A stretch of DNA of 64,000 bases, from NCBI RefSeq assembly GCF_001698815.1, contig NZ_LGSI01000056.1, forward strand, positions 184,122 to 248,121. The letters are read 5' to 3'. The notes beneath the pieces are model-generated. The model was not told where the DNA came from. It worked only from the letters and a program-made list of their open reading frames with translations, and made no database searches. This DNA comes from Pseudomonas syringae. GTDB taxonomy: Bacteria > Pseudomonadota > Gammaproteobacteria > Pseudomonadales > Pseudomonadaceae. Positions 34,201-43,455 of the stretch are shown in pieces (the stretch's first letter is position 1; each line of letters starts with the position of its first letter). The position numbers were made by a program, and so were the translations under genes.

Positions 34201-34744
34201 CCAGCGTGCGGGTACCAAACAGAATGGTGAACAGCGCCAGCACCAGCGACACGATCAACGCGGTGTCCTGCGCCCGGGTGCCGGTCGCGTCCGCCACCGC
34301 ACCGATCAGGATATTCACCCCGAGCACGATGCCCTTGAGCTGCAAGGCTATATAAGGCAGCACACCCATCAGACAGATCAGCGCCACCACCACCGCCAGC
34401 GATTGCGACTTGCCGTAGCGCGCGGCGATGAAGTCAGCTATGGACGTGATGTTCTCCTGCTTGCTGATCAGCACCATCTTCTGCAACACCCAGGGCGCCA
34501 GCACCATCAGCACGATCGGCCCCAGATAAATCGGCAAGAACGACCACAACTGCTCGGCCGCCTGGCCCACCGCACCGAAGAACGTCCAGCTGGTGCAATA
34601 CACCGCCAGCGACAAGCTATACACCCACGCCCGCACTCGCGGCGGCAACGACGTAGTGCGCCGATCACCGTAAAAGGCGATGGCGAACATAATGGCCATA
34701 TAAACCAGGGCAACGGCAGCAATCAGCCCGCTGGACAGCGACAT
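31271..34744 (-). CDS. SSS-type hybrid sensor histidine kinase/response regulator
   Basis: This 1157-residue membrane kinase fuses a sodium/solute symporter-like module to signalling domains. Residues 1 to about 500 carry some thirteen transmembrane helices with SSS motifs (YCTSWTFFGAVGQAAEQLW, SIADFIAARYGKS). A PAS domain (FNRALLQGAIENITQGISVVD) and a coiled coil ending in AERTRELSQLN follow. The HisKA box is FLTAVSHDLMQPLNAARLF. The ATPase boxes are NFLTNAFRYA and KGLGLGLAI. A C-terminal receiver has its phospho-Asp in LALVDFHLDEG. It resembles the CbrA-like and PA3271-like kinases. The ligand may be transported or only sensed. Confidence 0.9.
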   Translation of the reverse strand: MSLSSGLIAAVALVYMAIMFAIAFYGDRRTTSLPPRVRAWVYSLSLAVYCTSWTFFGAVGQAAEQLWSFLPIYLGPIVLMVLAPWVLQKMVLISKQENITSIADFIAARYGKSQSLAVVVALICLMGVLPYIALQLKGIVLGVNILIGAVADATGTRAQDTALIVSLVLALFTILFGTRTLDVTEHHRGMVLAIAFESLVKLFAFMAVGAFVTYGLYDGFDDLFNQAMLAPRLEQYWKETINWPSMVVQTGVAMMAIVCLPRQFHVTVVENIDPQDLRLAKWVFPAYLALAALFVVPIALAGQMLLPGSVLPDSFVISLPLAHAHPSLALLAFIGGASAATGMVIVASVALSTMVSNDMLLPWLLSRKTTERPFEAFRHWMLSVRRVSIVVILLLAYVCYRLLGSTASLATIGQIAFAAITQLSPAMFGALWWKQANRRGVFAGLAAGIFLWFYTLVLPIAAHGMGWSLSSFPLLAWLHGNPLNLPITPLTQGVVLSLAGNFILFGWVSVISRTRVSEHWQAGRFIGQEIHVRPSSRPLLAVQIEDLLSLSARFVGEERARQSFIRFAYRQGKGFNPNQNANADWIAHTERLLAGVLGASSTRAVVKAAIEGREMQLEDVVRIADEASEVLQFNRALLQGAIENITQGISVVDQSLKLVAWNHRYLELFKYPDGLISVGRPIADIIRYNAERGLCGPGEAEVHVARRLHWMRQGRAHTSERMFPNGRVIELIGNPMPGGGFVMSFTDITAFRDAEHALIGANESLEQRVAERTRELSQLNVALTDAKGTAEAANQSKTRFLTAVSHDLMQPLNAARLFSAALSHQDGEMSAEAQQLVQHLDSSLRSAEDLISDLLDISRLENGKINPDRQPFSLNTLFDPLGAEFKALAREQGIKFRVRGTSLRVDSDLKLLRRVLQNFLTNAFRYAKGPVLLGVRRRGTYLNLEVWDRGPGIPEDKQRVIFEEFKRLDSHQTRAEKGLGLGLAIADGLCRVLGHPLQVRSWPGKGSVFSVSVPLARAQKPVAEKFSEPDRPMLGGTQVLCIDNEDSILIGMNSLLTRWGCQVWTARNRQQCEALLEQGVRPQLALVDFHLDEGETGTELMAWLRTRLGEPVPGVVISADGRPELIAQVHAAGLDFLAKPVKPAALRALLSRHVSLN

Positions 34745-34796
34745 AGAAATTCAGAGCCTCAAGGACAAGCTTGCTAGTCTCGCATGCTGGCCGGGG

Positions 34797-35017
34797 GTTG
34801 TAGGAGCGACTTTAGTCGAGAGCACCGAGGAGCCTGCGCTTCCGTCTTCCCGGACAAGTCCGGTCCTACTTGGCAATACACAACCCGGTAGGAGGGAACT
34901 TGTTCCCGAAGGATGCTGCTGACAACGAAATTCTGCAGCGACTTCACCGACGCCTTCCCGGACAAGTCCGGTCCCACGACGTCGCGGTCCAACTGTAGGA
35001 GCGAATTTATTCGCGAG
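34797..35017. repeat. cluster of REP elements
   Basis: At least five REP units of three subtypes are packed here: TGTAGGAGCGACTTTAGTCG; CGGACAAGTCCGGTCCTAC twice in similar form; GGTAGGAGGGAACTTGTTCC; and CTGTAGGAGCGAATTTATTC. They sit between the divergent hybrid kinase and the DUF4123 gene, at the left edge of the accessory island. The rest of the gap to 35205 shows no gene. Confidence 0.82.
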
Positions 35018-35205
35018 GGGGGGGCGGTAATTGCTCTGAAGGTATCGCCCTTTTGAACCTGCCAAGATCAGCACGTCGGCGACCCTTGTAGGGTAATTCC
35101 TTAAACAAAAGTAGGACCAATCTGCTTTTCCTGTCCCTGTATTGCGGGCGCTTTTCCGACCCCGCATCGTCGCCCCTTTCTGCACAACGAAAGGATAGCG
35201 AGCAG

Positions 35206-36042
35206 ATGTCCGATGCAATTACCCGACTCCTTGACCTGCCCACGCTGGACGCGCCTCGGGAGGAACACGGGCAATCGATGATCTTCATCATTGATGCGTT
35301 CCATACCAAGCCAGCCTGGGGTGTAACCCAACTACAAATGCAAGGCCACCCCTTTAATTACGAACTGCTTTGGTTCGGCACGGCATTGAAGGACCACGCC
35401 CTGAAAGGCCCCACCTGGTTCGTTCTGCCGCCAACGGGAGTGGCGGGCATGGCCCAGGTTTGTCATCAGCGCCCCAAAGGCATCGCCCTGCGTTGTCGTG
35501 ATGCCGAAGCAGCGCTGGCCCACGCCCGCAAATTGATGGCAATGCCGCTGGGCAGATCAAACATTCTAAGTTTCTACAACCCGGTGCACTGGACTGCGCT
35601 GGCGATGGAAGCGGGCGACAACCTCGGTTGCCTGCTGGGGCCATGGGATGCGGTTTATACCCCCGCACCAAGCCTCAAGCCGGATGCCAATCGCTGGCAT
35701 GAGTGGCGAGTCGATACGCCGGTCGCAGCCGATTCCTGCACCTGGCCGCTGGCCTTTCCTGACAGCGTATTCACCACCTTCAAGGACGTGCGCTGGGTGT
35801 ATTGGCTGCGGGAAAACCCGAACCATTTCGGCGGCGTGCCTGACAGCGAATTGCCGAGGCTGGCACGTAATCTCGACTTCCTCGTCAAGCATCGCATCGG
35901 CGTCGACGAAGACCTGCTGGAAATTCCCCACCTGATCATTCACGGCGAGCTGGCCGACCGAACCGACCTGCTGCCGATTCTTGCTTCATCCGAACGACCA
36001 CACCGCAAAGTCGCGCAACTGCTGGAGGCCGTGCAGCCATGA
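35206..36042 (+). CDS. DUF4123 T6SS effector adaptor/chaperone
   Basis: This 278-residue cytoplasmic protein is of the DUF4123 type (Tap/Tec). Such proteins bind a cognate type VI effector and load it on a VgrG tip. The family N terminus is visible as IFIIDAFHTKPAW, followed by LLWFGTALKDHALKGPTWFVL and the block CLLGPWDAVYTP. Its stop overlaps the effector ATG in an ATGA. In this arrangement the downstream gene is usually the cargo. No vgrG lies upstream, so the module is an orphan relative to the apparatus. Confidence 0.85.
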   Translation: MSDAITRLLDLPTLDAPREEHGQSMIFIIDAFHTKPAWGVTQLQMQGHPFNYELLWFGTALKDHALKGPTWFVLPPTGVAGMAQVCHQRPKGIALRCRDAEAALAHARKLMAMPLGRSNILSFYNPVHWTALAMEAGDNLGCLLGPWDAVYTPAPSLKPDANRWHEWRVDTPVAADSCTWPLAFPDSVFTTFKDVRWVYWLRENPNHFGGVPDSELPRLARNLDFLVKHRIGVDEDLLEIPHLIIHGELADRTDLLPILASSERPHRKVAQLLEAVQP

Positions 36043-39000
36043 ACACGCAAACCTATGTCGTCCAGCAGGACGACACCCTGAGCACACTTGCCCAACGTTT
36101 CGGCAGCAGCGTCAGCCAACTGCGCGAGCTGAACCCCTTCATCAACAATCCCAACTACATTCGTGCCGGCTGGACGCTGCAAATCCCGGCACCGGGCAGT
36201 GAAGTGGCTGCGACGGAGCTCGAACCTCCCGTAAGTAAAGTCCTCAAGCTGGAGCCAACACCGGAAAGCGCGGAACACGGCACCACCAACTTTTGTGGCG
36301 AGCAGGACTGCAACAAGAGCAATCACTATTACGACATTCTTTACGAAGTCGGGCAGGACAGCTTCTGGCTGATGCGCGAGCACACGCTGGACGTACTGGT
36401 TAAAGCAGCGGACAGATTGAAAAAAGCCGTCGTCACCACCGACGCGGATTCGCGCCTCAAGGCGCTGGACGAGCGCGGGTTGATGGACTTTTTCCTGGTG
36501 CCGAAGTTAAGCAGCTTTCTGGATGCGGGTAAGAGTCAGAGGTATCACGAGCTTGAAAAGAAGCTGAAAGAACTCGGGGATGAAATCAGGCAGATCGGCT
36601 CACTGGAAACCTCGGATTTTGGCCGGGAATATATGTGTAAGCCTGCTTTTGCCATCCACACACCAGAAGAACTCCAGCGAAAAAAACGCGACTTCAGAGA
36701 GATGGACAATGAAAGATTCGTCCTTAAGGCTGAAGCTGAACAACAGGCGCTGAAGGAAGGCTACCGTTTCGTCGGCTCGGAATTGTTCAGCCCTGAAGCC
36801 ATTGAAATGGAAAAAATTATTCAGGCCTACCTCAAGCAACGGCAGAACTTGATCGATGGCAAGATCCCCGATTTCAAACAAGAGGAAATCGACCAGTTTC
36901 GCAAAGTCCACGCCAAACTGGTGGCTGATCTGGACGCTGGAAAATACGACCCAAACATCAATCTGGCCGAGTGGGTTAGAGAATCCGAAAGTTTGTTCCG
37001 CTATTCGGAATTCACCAAAACATTAATGCGAGCAGCGGCCTATGGCATTGCCTTGCCCGAATTCGCCTTGCATAACCCTGACGAGGATATTTCCTGGGGC
37101 ATCAAGCGCTATCGGGATTACCACGAGCTGCTCAAGAACAAAGCCGACCTGGAAAAAAATATTGAAACCAGTTTTGACACTTGGCTGCGGGTTGGCCGGC
37201 AACAGCCACCAAGCAGCCTGTTCGAGCAAGAAAAGTGCCAATGGCGGGATCTGGAAAACAAGGAAAAGGCGCTCAAACAGGACGCTGAAGACATCATCCG
37301 CGCCCGAAAACCGGCCTTGCACCTGCTCTGGAATCCGGAAACGTTCGAGCCAAAACCTGTACAGCGTCTGGTACGCAGTAACTTTCCCCTGCGAGAAATC
37401 AGCGTGCCGACTGAACGCGCACGTCTTAGCCATCTCAGCTTCAAGGATCTGCGCAATAGCCTGGGGACACAGGAGCAAAAGACCCTCCAGGAAGATCTGG
37501 CCAAGATCGCCGCCGAGGCAGGCAACCCCGATTTCAAAATCGACGCTGGCAACCTCAGCGACGGCGACGCGCTCGACTATTGGTTCATCCATATGGACGC
37601 CAGACGCCTGAAAATCCAGGATGACTGGTTCGACACGTCCGGTTTTTTCGCCCCTGGGCGATTTAAGGCGTACCTCAAAGCGCAGGGTTTCTATATCGAG
37701 AACCTGCGTGATGACGCCGAGTTCGAGGCGTGGGGCAATGGCCTCAAGCAAATGCTCTTCAAGAAAAACCCTCTCGGCCCCCTGCGTCTGGTGGATAACA
37801 GCCCGCAAGCGCGCTTGATTCGCTGCCTCACACCACCGCAAAGCAATTTGCACAGCGGCGCCACGGCCAAAGGCTTCGAACTCAGCTTGAGCAAAGGCGC
37901 CAGCGCCAGTGTCGAGGCATTTCTGAACATCAACCTCGCGCGGGGCGAAGTCGAACTGCTTCAGTTCGAACTCCCCAAACGCACCCAGGCCACCTCCGTT
38001 AAAGCGAAATATATAAATTTCAACCAGCAGGAATCTGAAGTCGACCTTGGCCGCTTCTGCCTGGAAGGCGGCATCAAAGCCTGGGGATTCGCCGGCGCGT
38101 CCATGCTGCTTAGCTCCAACATGGCCCTCAAACCCAGCGACAGTAAAAACGACGTTGAACTGGACACCAGCCGCGACGCTCAGCGCGGCATCACCCGCGT
38201 CGACGTGTACGGCCTGCCCAACGTGCGTGCGGACGAAGTCATCAGCGCCAATCTCAACCTGTTCGCAGGTGTGCAAGCGGGCATCAAGATCAGCGGCAGC
38301 TTGCAATGGGCACCTCCCCAAGACCTGCTGACCGCCCGCAGCGTGCAGCCTTATAACGAGCTGGACCCCAGCAAAAAAGACTGGCTGGCCGTTGCGTCCC
38401 TGGGTGCCAACCTCAGTGCCGCCGCTGGCGTGGGTGGTAAAGGTGAATTCAGCCTGTCCCTGCAAAACGGTCAGATCATCCTGCGTCTCAAAGCCGCGCT
38501 CATCGCCGGAGTCGGCGCCGACGGCGATTTCAGCTTCGTCCTCGGCTACAAAGCCCTGGTGCACTTCCTCGATATATTCAACCGGGAGTTGATCAGAAAC
38601 GAATACCACAAACTTGACTGGATCATGCCAGAGGCGTTTGAGTATTTTGCTAAAGCGCAGGTGTTGCATGCTGTTGGGGTGGATCTTCAATGGTTGTTTT
38701 TGTTGGGGTATAACAAGGTTAAATCGCTGTTTGACGCGATGACGGCGGGGGATCGGGCAGGGGTTATGGCGTTGCAGGTTGCTGCGACTCATAGGAAATT
38801 AGAAATCCAGGAGTGGTATGCAACATTAACGCCTGAAGGACTCGGCTCTTTGCTGAATACCCTAATTCAGGCGCCTGCCGCTATGGATAATTTAGCAGCG
38901 GTCGCAATAGATGGGGTGATAACGCAAACTTTCAATACTGAGGAAATGCATTCTCTTCAGCAACGAGCTATCGCAGTTGTTCTAGGCGCAATTGTAAAAC

Positions 39001-39284
39001 ATGGAAGCACACCATCACTAGCATCCGCACAGAGAAAATTCGAAGAGGCCATCATCCGTTTGGGGGGATTCGAAAAGCCGTTTTCAGATATGCCCTGTTA
39101 TAGAAATAATGTTGAGCGCTTGGATAAGTTTATGTCTAAAGTGCTATCGATCGACACTGGTGAAAATCTGGTAGTGCGCGAGCGGTATTTCAATTACAGA
39201 GATTTGCTAGGAGCTGACGCCGATAAGAAGCTTAATGCGTATTGTTCTTTCGATGTAAAGAGTTTTTTTAAACTCAAAAAATAA
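36039..39284 (+). CDS. LysM-domain putative T6SS effector with divergent C-terminal tip
   Basis: This 1081-residue protein has no signal peptide. Residues 3-50 are one LysM motif (TYVVQQDDTLSTLAQRFG to AGWTLQIPAP), which binds peptidoglycan sugars or serves as a trafficking tag in phage-like effectors. Residues 110-430 are charged helices and probable coiled coil. Residues 610-840 are Gly/Ala-rich beta-like segments (LSAAAGVGGKGEFSL, LIAGVGADGDFSFVLGY). From about residue 860 the DNA becomes AT-rich, marking a distinct C-terminal domain with no motif I recognise; lipase GxSxG and phospholipase D HxKxxxxD motifs were not seen. The adaptor before it and the secreted Sel1 paralogues after it suggest a toxin acting in the periplasm or membrane. 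Confidence 0.75.
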   Translation: MNTQTYVVQQDDTLSTLAQRFGSSVSQLRELNPFINNPNYIRAGWTLQIPAPGSEVAATELEPPVSKVLKLEPTPESAEHGTTNFCGEQDCNKSNHYYDILYEVGQDSFWLMREHTLDVLVKAADRLKKAVVTTDADSRLKALDERGLMDFFLVPKLSSFLDAGKSQRYHELEKKLKELGDEIRQIGSLETSDFGREYMCKPAFAIHTPEELQRKKRDFREMDNERFVLKAEAEQQALKEGYRFVGSELFSPEAIEMEKIIQAYLKQRQNLIDGKIPDFKQEEIDQFRKVHAKLVADLDAGKYDPNINLAEWVRESESLFRYSEFTKTLMRAAAYGIALPEFALHNPDEDISWGIKRYRDYHELLKNKADLEKNIETSFDTWLRVGRQQPPSSLFEQEKCQWRDLENKEKALKQDAEDIIRARKPALHLLWNPETFEPKPVQRLVRSNFPLREISVPTERARLSHLSFKDLRNSLGTQEQKTLQEDLAKIAAEAGNPDFKIDAGNLSDGDALDYWFIHMDARRLKIQDDWFDTSGFFAPGRFKAYLKAQGFYIENLRDDAEFEAWGNGLKQMLFKKNPLGPLRLVDNSPQARLIRCLTPPQSNLHSGATAKGFELSLSKGASASVEAFLNINLARGEVELLQFELPKRTQATSVKAKYINFNQQESEVDLGRFCLEGGIKAWGFAGASMLLSSNMALKPSDSKNDVELDTSRDAQRGITRVDVYGLPNVRADEVISANLNLFAGVQAGIKISGSLQWAPPQDLLTARSVQPYNELDPSKKDWLAVASLGANLSAAAGVGGKGEFSLSLQNGQIILRLKAALIAGVGADGDFSFVLGYKALVHFLDIFNRELIRNEYHKLDWIMPEAFEYFAKAQVLHAVGVDLQWLFLLGYNKVKSLFDAMTAGDRAGVMALQVAATHRKLEIQEWYATLTPEGLGSLLNTLIQAPAAMDNLAAVAIDGVITQTFNTEEMHSLQQRAIAVVLGAIVKHGSTPSLASAQRKFEEAIIRLGGFEKPFSDMPCYRNNVERLDKFMSKVLSIDTGENLVVRERYFNYRDLLGADADKKLNAYCSFDVKSFFKLKK

Positions 39285-39299
39285 AGGATCGGGATTGCT

Positions 39300-40268
39300 A
39301 TGAAGCTCATTTGTGTATTGTTAGCAGTGTTCTGGGCTGGTGGAACAATGGCAGGGCTAACTGCGGAGCAACAGGAGGCCAAAATCAAAGGGATGTATCT
39401 CTATAATCTTATCCGCCACGATGAGGCCCAAGCCTCTTTGAAACTCGCCGCAGATGCAGGGGATGTTGACGCGCAATATTACCTCGCTGAAATCATCCGT
39501 CAGGGCAAGATGATGATGACTGTAGAGGCTAGCAAGTTGTACGAGTCTGCAGCTAAACAAGGCAGTGTTGATGCCATGATCAGATTGGCGAACGTAAAAA
39601 ATGATCTATGCGTTATTACTGGCAGTTGTCCTCTGACTGCTCATGCCCCGAATGAGTGGGCACATGAAGCGCGAAAAATAGCAGAGGCCAAGGCAAAAGA
39701 TGGTGATAATGAAGCGATGCGTCAGTTATTTAGCCTGACAGGGGAGTTAAAGTTTTTATTTCAGGCTGCGGAGGCTGGAAATGGCGAAGCGCAATATAGG
39801 CTTGCAGGCCTGTATCGCGAAGGGTTCGGTTTTTTTATTTTACCCAATAACAGGGCGAAAGAAGTTGAAAAATGGCTATTACGCTCCGCTGAAAGCGGAA
39901 ATCCGCATGCCATGAATAGCTATGCTAATCTCTTATTGCGCAGAGATGATAAGAAAAAAGCGGGTATTTGGATTGAAAAAGCTGCGCAGGTTGGACATGT
40001 CGGTGCGATGTCTTCTTACATCGCCTATACCGCGCATATGCCTAATGCGGTTGATTATCCTCTTGATTACGTAAAGGCTTATGGCTTGGCGTTATTGTTC
40101 AGCAGTGCCAGATTCGATACCTCGGATCTAAGTTTTTCCGCGAAAATTCTAGCAAAAATTGCACCTGAAATGAGCCAAAAACAGCTAGATGATGCGAAAT
40201 TTTTTTCGGAGCAATGGGCGAAAATTTACCCGGCATTGTCTGAGTTTCGGCCAAAATACACGTATTGA
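39300..40268 (+). CDS. secreted Sel1-repeat protein, putative immunity protein 1 (type A)
   Basis: This 322-residue protein has a signal peptide (MKLICVLLAVFWAGGTMA) and Sel1-like helical repeats, such as LKLAADAGDVDAQYYLAEIIRQG and WLLRSAESGNPHAMNSYANL. It begins 15 bases after the effector stop, the classical place for immunity. The C terminus FRPKYTY is shared with the fourth paralogue, and the two are closely related over their whole length. Export to the periplasm implies that the cognate toxin acts there. Tandem Sel1 immunity proteins are known for the P. aeruginosa effector PldB. The gene is visibly AT-rich. Confidence 0.72.
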   Translation: MKLICVLLAVFWAGGTMAGLTAEQQEAKIKGMYLYNLIRHDEAQASLKLAADAGDVDAQYYLAEIIRQGKMMMTVEASKLYESAAKQGSVDAMIRLANVKNDLCVITGSCPLTAHAPNEWAHEARKIAEAKAKDGDNEAMRQLFSLTGELKFLFQAAEAGNGEAQYRLAGLYREGFGFFILPNNRAKEVEKWLLRSAESGNPHAMNSYANLLLRRDDKKKAGIWIEKAAQVGHVGAMSSYIAYTAHMPNAVDYPLDYVKAYGLALLFSSARFDTSDLSFSAKILAKIAPEMSQKQLDDAKFFSEQWAKIYPALSEFRPKYTY

Positions 40269-40330
40269 ATATCTTGCTTTTAGATGGTTGGCGGGTGATA
40301 TGAGTTGTTTGATGTTTGGGGTTTTAGACT

Positions 40331-41317
40331 TTGAAAGTATTTAATATCCGTTTGGGCGTTTTTATTTCGCTTGGAGGCCTCATTTTTCAGTCGCTCGCTA
40401 TGGCTGTACTTGCCCCAGATCAGGTTGGCGCGAAAGTAAAAGGTGCCTTTCTATATAATCTTAATCGACACACTGACGCGGTACCTTTTTTAAAAATCGC
40501 CGCGGAAGCAGGTGATCGGGAATCACAATATTTCTTGGGCGAAGTGTTGAGAAAACGGGCCACATTTGTGAATGATCTGTCAAAGCATTGGTTTGAATTG
40601 GCTGCTCATCAAAATGATGTCTATGCCATGATGCGGCTGTTCAAGACGAGCGATGAGGTGTGCAGATATCTGAATAACTGCGCTCCTGAAACGAGAAGCC
40701 CTAAGCATTGGCGCGAGACAGCGCACGCATTTGCTATGGCCCGTGCGGCCAAAGGTGACGGGGAGGCGATGTATCAATTATATTTGATGAGCGGTGAGTT
40801 TGATTGGCTTATAAAGTCAGCTGAAGCGGGCTTTGGTGAGGGTCAATATTGGCTTAGTGTTGAATATAGACAAGGAGAGGGCTTTTTTATCGTTCCCGGC
40901 AGGCGGCTCAAAACTGCTGATAAGTGGTTGGTGGCTGCTGCCAATTCGAATTACGTACCAGCTATTGAAGAGCTGACTACGCTCCTGGCTGAACGAAATG
41001 ATATTGCTGGAATTATGTATTGGACGGAACGGGCTGCAAAAGCAGGCGGTATTGAAGCGACAGTCGACTTGGCTGCGTGGATGACTGATACCTCAGATTA
41101 TTTGAAGCTTCCCCTGGATTTGGTTAAGGGTTATGGACTCATGTTAGTTGTTGCGCAGGCAGAGCTTCCGAGCAGGAGGGGAATTGATGAAAGGCAGCTG
41201 AAGGAGCTCGAAAGGCGTATGGAGCCTGAGCAAATAACGGCAGGCAAAGCTTTCGCGGAGGAAAGGAAAAAAACAAATGCGCCGCTTTCGCGCTTTCCCA
41301 TTAGGTACGGGTTGTAG
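40331..41317 (+). CDS. secreted Sel1-repeat protein, putative immunity protein 2 (divergent type B)
   Basis: This 328-residue paralogue starts at a TTG (40331) that gives a clean signal peptide, VFISLGGLIFQSLAMA; the ribosome binding site is poor. Repeats include LKIAAEAGDRESQYFLGEVL and LIKSAEAGFGEGQYWLSVEY. It resembles the type B copies at 41388 and 43456 in having FFIVPGRR and the ending APLSRFPIRYGL, but it is the most divergent member. It may protect against a different toxin variant. The 62-base gap upstream is AT-rich. Confidence 0.68.
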   Translation: MKVFNIRLGVFISLGGLIFQSLAMAVLAPDQVGAKVKGAFLYNLNRHTDAVPFLKIAAEAGDRESQYFLGEVLRKRATFVNDLSKHWFELAAHQNDVYAMMRLFKTSDEVCRYLNNCAPETRSPKHWRETAHAFAMARAAKGDGEAMYQLYLMSGEFDWLIKSAEAGFGEGQYWLSVEYRQGEGFFIVPGRRLKTADKWLVAAANSNYVPAIEELTTLLAERNDIAGIMYWTERAAKAGGIEATVDLAAWMTDTSDYLKLPLDLVKGYGLMLVVAQAELPSRRGIDERQLKELERRMEPEQITAGKAFAEERKKTNAPLSRFPIRYGL

Positions 41318-41387
41318 TTCGAGTCGTCATTCTCTCGTACATTTATAATCATTCACCCCAAGCTGCCCATTTTCAGAGGATCCTGCG

Positions 41388-42374
41388 GTGCGCACATGGT
41401 TCGTCAGTTGTGTTTCGTTTTGCTGGTTTTTCTTCAGCCCGTTATCGTTATCCCAAATTTCCTTCGATCTCGAATCCGCTAAGAAACAAGGCCTGATTTT
41501 GTACAACATGTCGTTAGGAAAACAGGTTAATAATCAGGCAGCACCGCTGATCGAGGTAGCGGCAAAGGCAGGCGATCCTGAATCCCAATATTACATGGGT
41601 GAAATTGAGCGGCAGAAATCAATGTTCATGACTTCTGAGGCACAGCTTTGGTACCAAAAAGCTGCTGGTCAAGGAGACATATATTCGATGCTTCGTTTGG
41701 CTACCGCGGATAACAAGCTTTGTCAGTTGCTGAAGAACTGCGGATTGGCAGTTAAAACGTCTGAAGAATGGGCTGATTCGGCTCGCATTTTAGGGGAGCA
41801 GCGCGCTAGCCAGCGCAACGGCGAAGCCATGTTTCAACTTTATTTATTGACTGGTGATCTGGACTGGCTCGTCAAGTCTACGGATGCTGGCTTTCCTGAA
41901 GGGCAGGACTGGTTAGCCGTTCAATATCAGGAAGGAGCCGGATTTTTTCTGATTCCCGGCAAGCGCGACGAAGAAATTGAGCGGCTGTTTCGCGCTGCGG
42001 CTCATGCGGGATATGTTCCCGCGATGGGTAACCTGGCCATGTATTTGCTCTCAAAGAAAGACTTGGTAGGTGCCGGTAATTGGATCAAGGCAGCCGCCGA
42101 ACATGGCCATTTTGGTGCGGTTAGTAGTTATGGCGCTTGGAGCGCCCATGCGCCAGATCGAGTTGGTTTACCGCTGGATTTGGTAAAAGCTTATGGGTTG
42201 ATATATTTATTGGCTGAAGCCGAGCCAGGTGCGTATGGCTACGGTGAAAGAAAGTTGAAAAAAATTTCCGACATGATGAGTGACGAACAAATAGAAGCTG
42301 GAAAAGCTTTCGCTGAAGAATGGAAGAAAACCCACCCGCCATTGTCTAGGTTTTTGCCTAAATATGGATTTTAA
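41388..42374 (+). CDS. secreted Sel1-repeat protein, putative immunity protein 3 (type B)
   Basis: This 328-residue protein starts at a GTG (41388) with AGAGGA about 10 bases upstream. It has a Phe-rich signal peptide, VSCVSFCWFFFSPLSLS. Sel1-like units include IEVAAKAGDPESQYYMGEIERQ and LFRAAAHAGYVPAMGNLAMYLL. The C terminus PPLSRFLPKYGF and most of the sequence match the broken fifth copy. Composition is lower in GC than the island flanks. Confidence 0.7.
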   Translation: MRTWFVSCVSFCWFFFSPLSLSQISFDLESAKKQGLILYNMSLGKQVNNQAAPLIEVAAKAGDPESQYYMGEIERQKSMFMTSEAQLWYQKAAGQGDIYSMLRLATADNKLCQLLKNCGLAVKTSEEWADSARILGEQRASQRNGEAMFQLYLLTGDLDWLVKSTDAGFPEGQDWLAVQYQEGAGFFLIPGKRDEEIERLFRAAAHAGYVPAMGNLAMYLLSKKDLVGAGNWIKAAAEHGHFGAVSSYGAWSAHAPDRVGLPLDLVKAYGLIYLLAEAEPGAYGYGERKLKKISDMMSDEQIEAGKAFAEEWKKTHPPLSRFLPKYGF

Positions 42375-42451
42375 AGCTTATTAATAATCGTGCGTGTAAA
42401 TCTCAACTATATAGAAGTATGTGAAATGCTTAAATTAGGATGGTGGTAGAG

Positions 42452-43429
42452 GTGAATCATGTATCAATAATTATCGGCATGTTAATGGTTGTGAGCGCCT
42501 TTGACGTTTTTGCAGCATTGAATGCTGATCAGATATCAGCCAAAAATAAAGGTCTATATCTCTATAATCTTATTCGTCACGAGGAAGCGATACCTTATCT
42601 CAAACCTGCCGCAGACGCAGGGGACGTTGATGCGCAATATTATCTTGCTGAAATAATCCGGCAGGGCAAGATGATGATGACCGAAGAGGCATACAAACTG
42701 TATGAGTCGGCGGCAAAACAAGGCAGTGTTGATGCCATGATCAGGTTGGCAGATACAAAGGATGATTTGTGCGTCATTGCCGGGAGCTGTCCACTCGGTG
42801 AGCACACCCCGGATGAGTGGTTTCGAGAGGCCCAAAAAACTGCGGAAGCCAGAGCGCAAAGCGGCGACAATGAGGCAATGCGGCAGTTATTCGGATTGAC
42901 TGGAGAATTAAGGTTTTTGATTCAGGGGGCCGAAGCAGGAAATGGTGAAGCGCAATACAAGCTTTCGAGCCTCTATGACGAAGGCTTGGGTTTTTTCATC
43001 TTTCCCGGTAGTAGGGAAAAGGAGGCAGAAAAATGGCTGGCACGATCTGCTGAAAGTGGTTATCCGCGGGCCATGAACGACTATGGGCATCTTTTGGTGG
43101 GGCGTGGAGAGAAAAAAAATGGAGGTGAATGGATAGAGAAAGCCGCAAAAACTGGTTATATGGGGGCTTTGTCATCGTACTTGGTGTATACAGCGCATAT
43201 GCCTAATAAAGTTGATTATCCCCTTGATTATGTGAAGGCTTACGGTTTGGCATTGTTGTTTCGTGACTCAGAGCCGGAAACGTCCAATCTAAGCTTTGGC
43301 AAAAAAATGCTCGCAAGAGTCGCACCTAAAATGAACCAACAGCAAATAATTGATGCTCAATATTTTGCTGAGCAGTGGAAAAGGAACTATCCGCCTTTAT
43401 CCGAATTTCGACCGAAATATACGTACTGA
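42452..43429 (+). CDS. secreted Sel1-repeat protein, putative immunity protein 4 (type A)
   Basis: This 325-residue protein starts at a GTG (42452), chosen because AGGA lies 11 bases upstream; an ATG at 42440 in the same frame has no space for a ribosome binding site. The signal peptide is IIIGMLMVVSAFDVFA. It is a near twin of the first copy. Blocks such as DAGDVDAQYYLAEIIRQGKM and VDYPLDYVKAYGLALLF are identical in both, and both end FRPKYTY. This points to duplication of a two-gene unit (A then B). Confidence 0.7.
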   Translation: MNHVSIIIGMLMVVSAFDVFAALNADQISAKNKGLYLYNLIRHEEAIPYLKPAADAGDVDAQYYLAEIIRQGKMMMTEEAYKLYESAAKQGSVDAMIRLADTKDDLCVIAGSCPLGEHTPDEWFREAQKTAEARAQSGDNEAMRQLFGLTGELRFLIQGAEAGNGEAQYKLSSLYDEGLGFFIFPGSREKEAEKWLARSAESGYPRAMNDYGHLLVGRGEKKNGGEWIEKAAKTGYMGALSSYLVYTAHMPNKVDYPLDYVKAYGLALLFRDSEPETSNLSFGKKMLARVAPKMNQQQIIDAQYFAEQWKRNYPPLSEFRPKYTY

Positions 43430-43455
43430 GTGTCAAGTATTAGGGAGGCATGGCT

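Noticed and set aside
32981..34777. 598-codon plus-strand frame opposite the hybrid kinase
   Set aside because: Very rich in His, Gln and Arg, the usual signature of an antisense shadow of a GC-rich gene; no motif or ribosome binding site.
36039..39284. Effector as a PldB-like phospholipase D or a GxSxG lipase, suggested by the tandem Sel1 immunity genes
   Set aside because: No HxKxxxxD pair and no credible GxSxG were found in the protein sequence.
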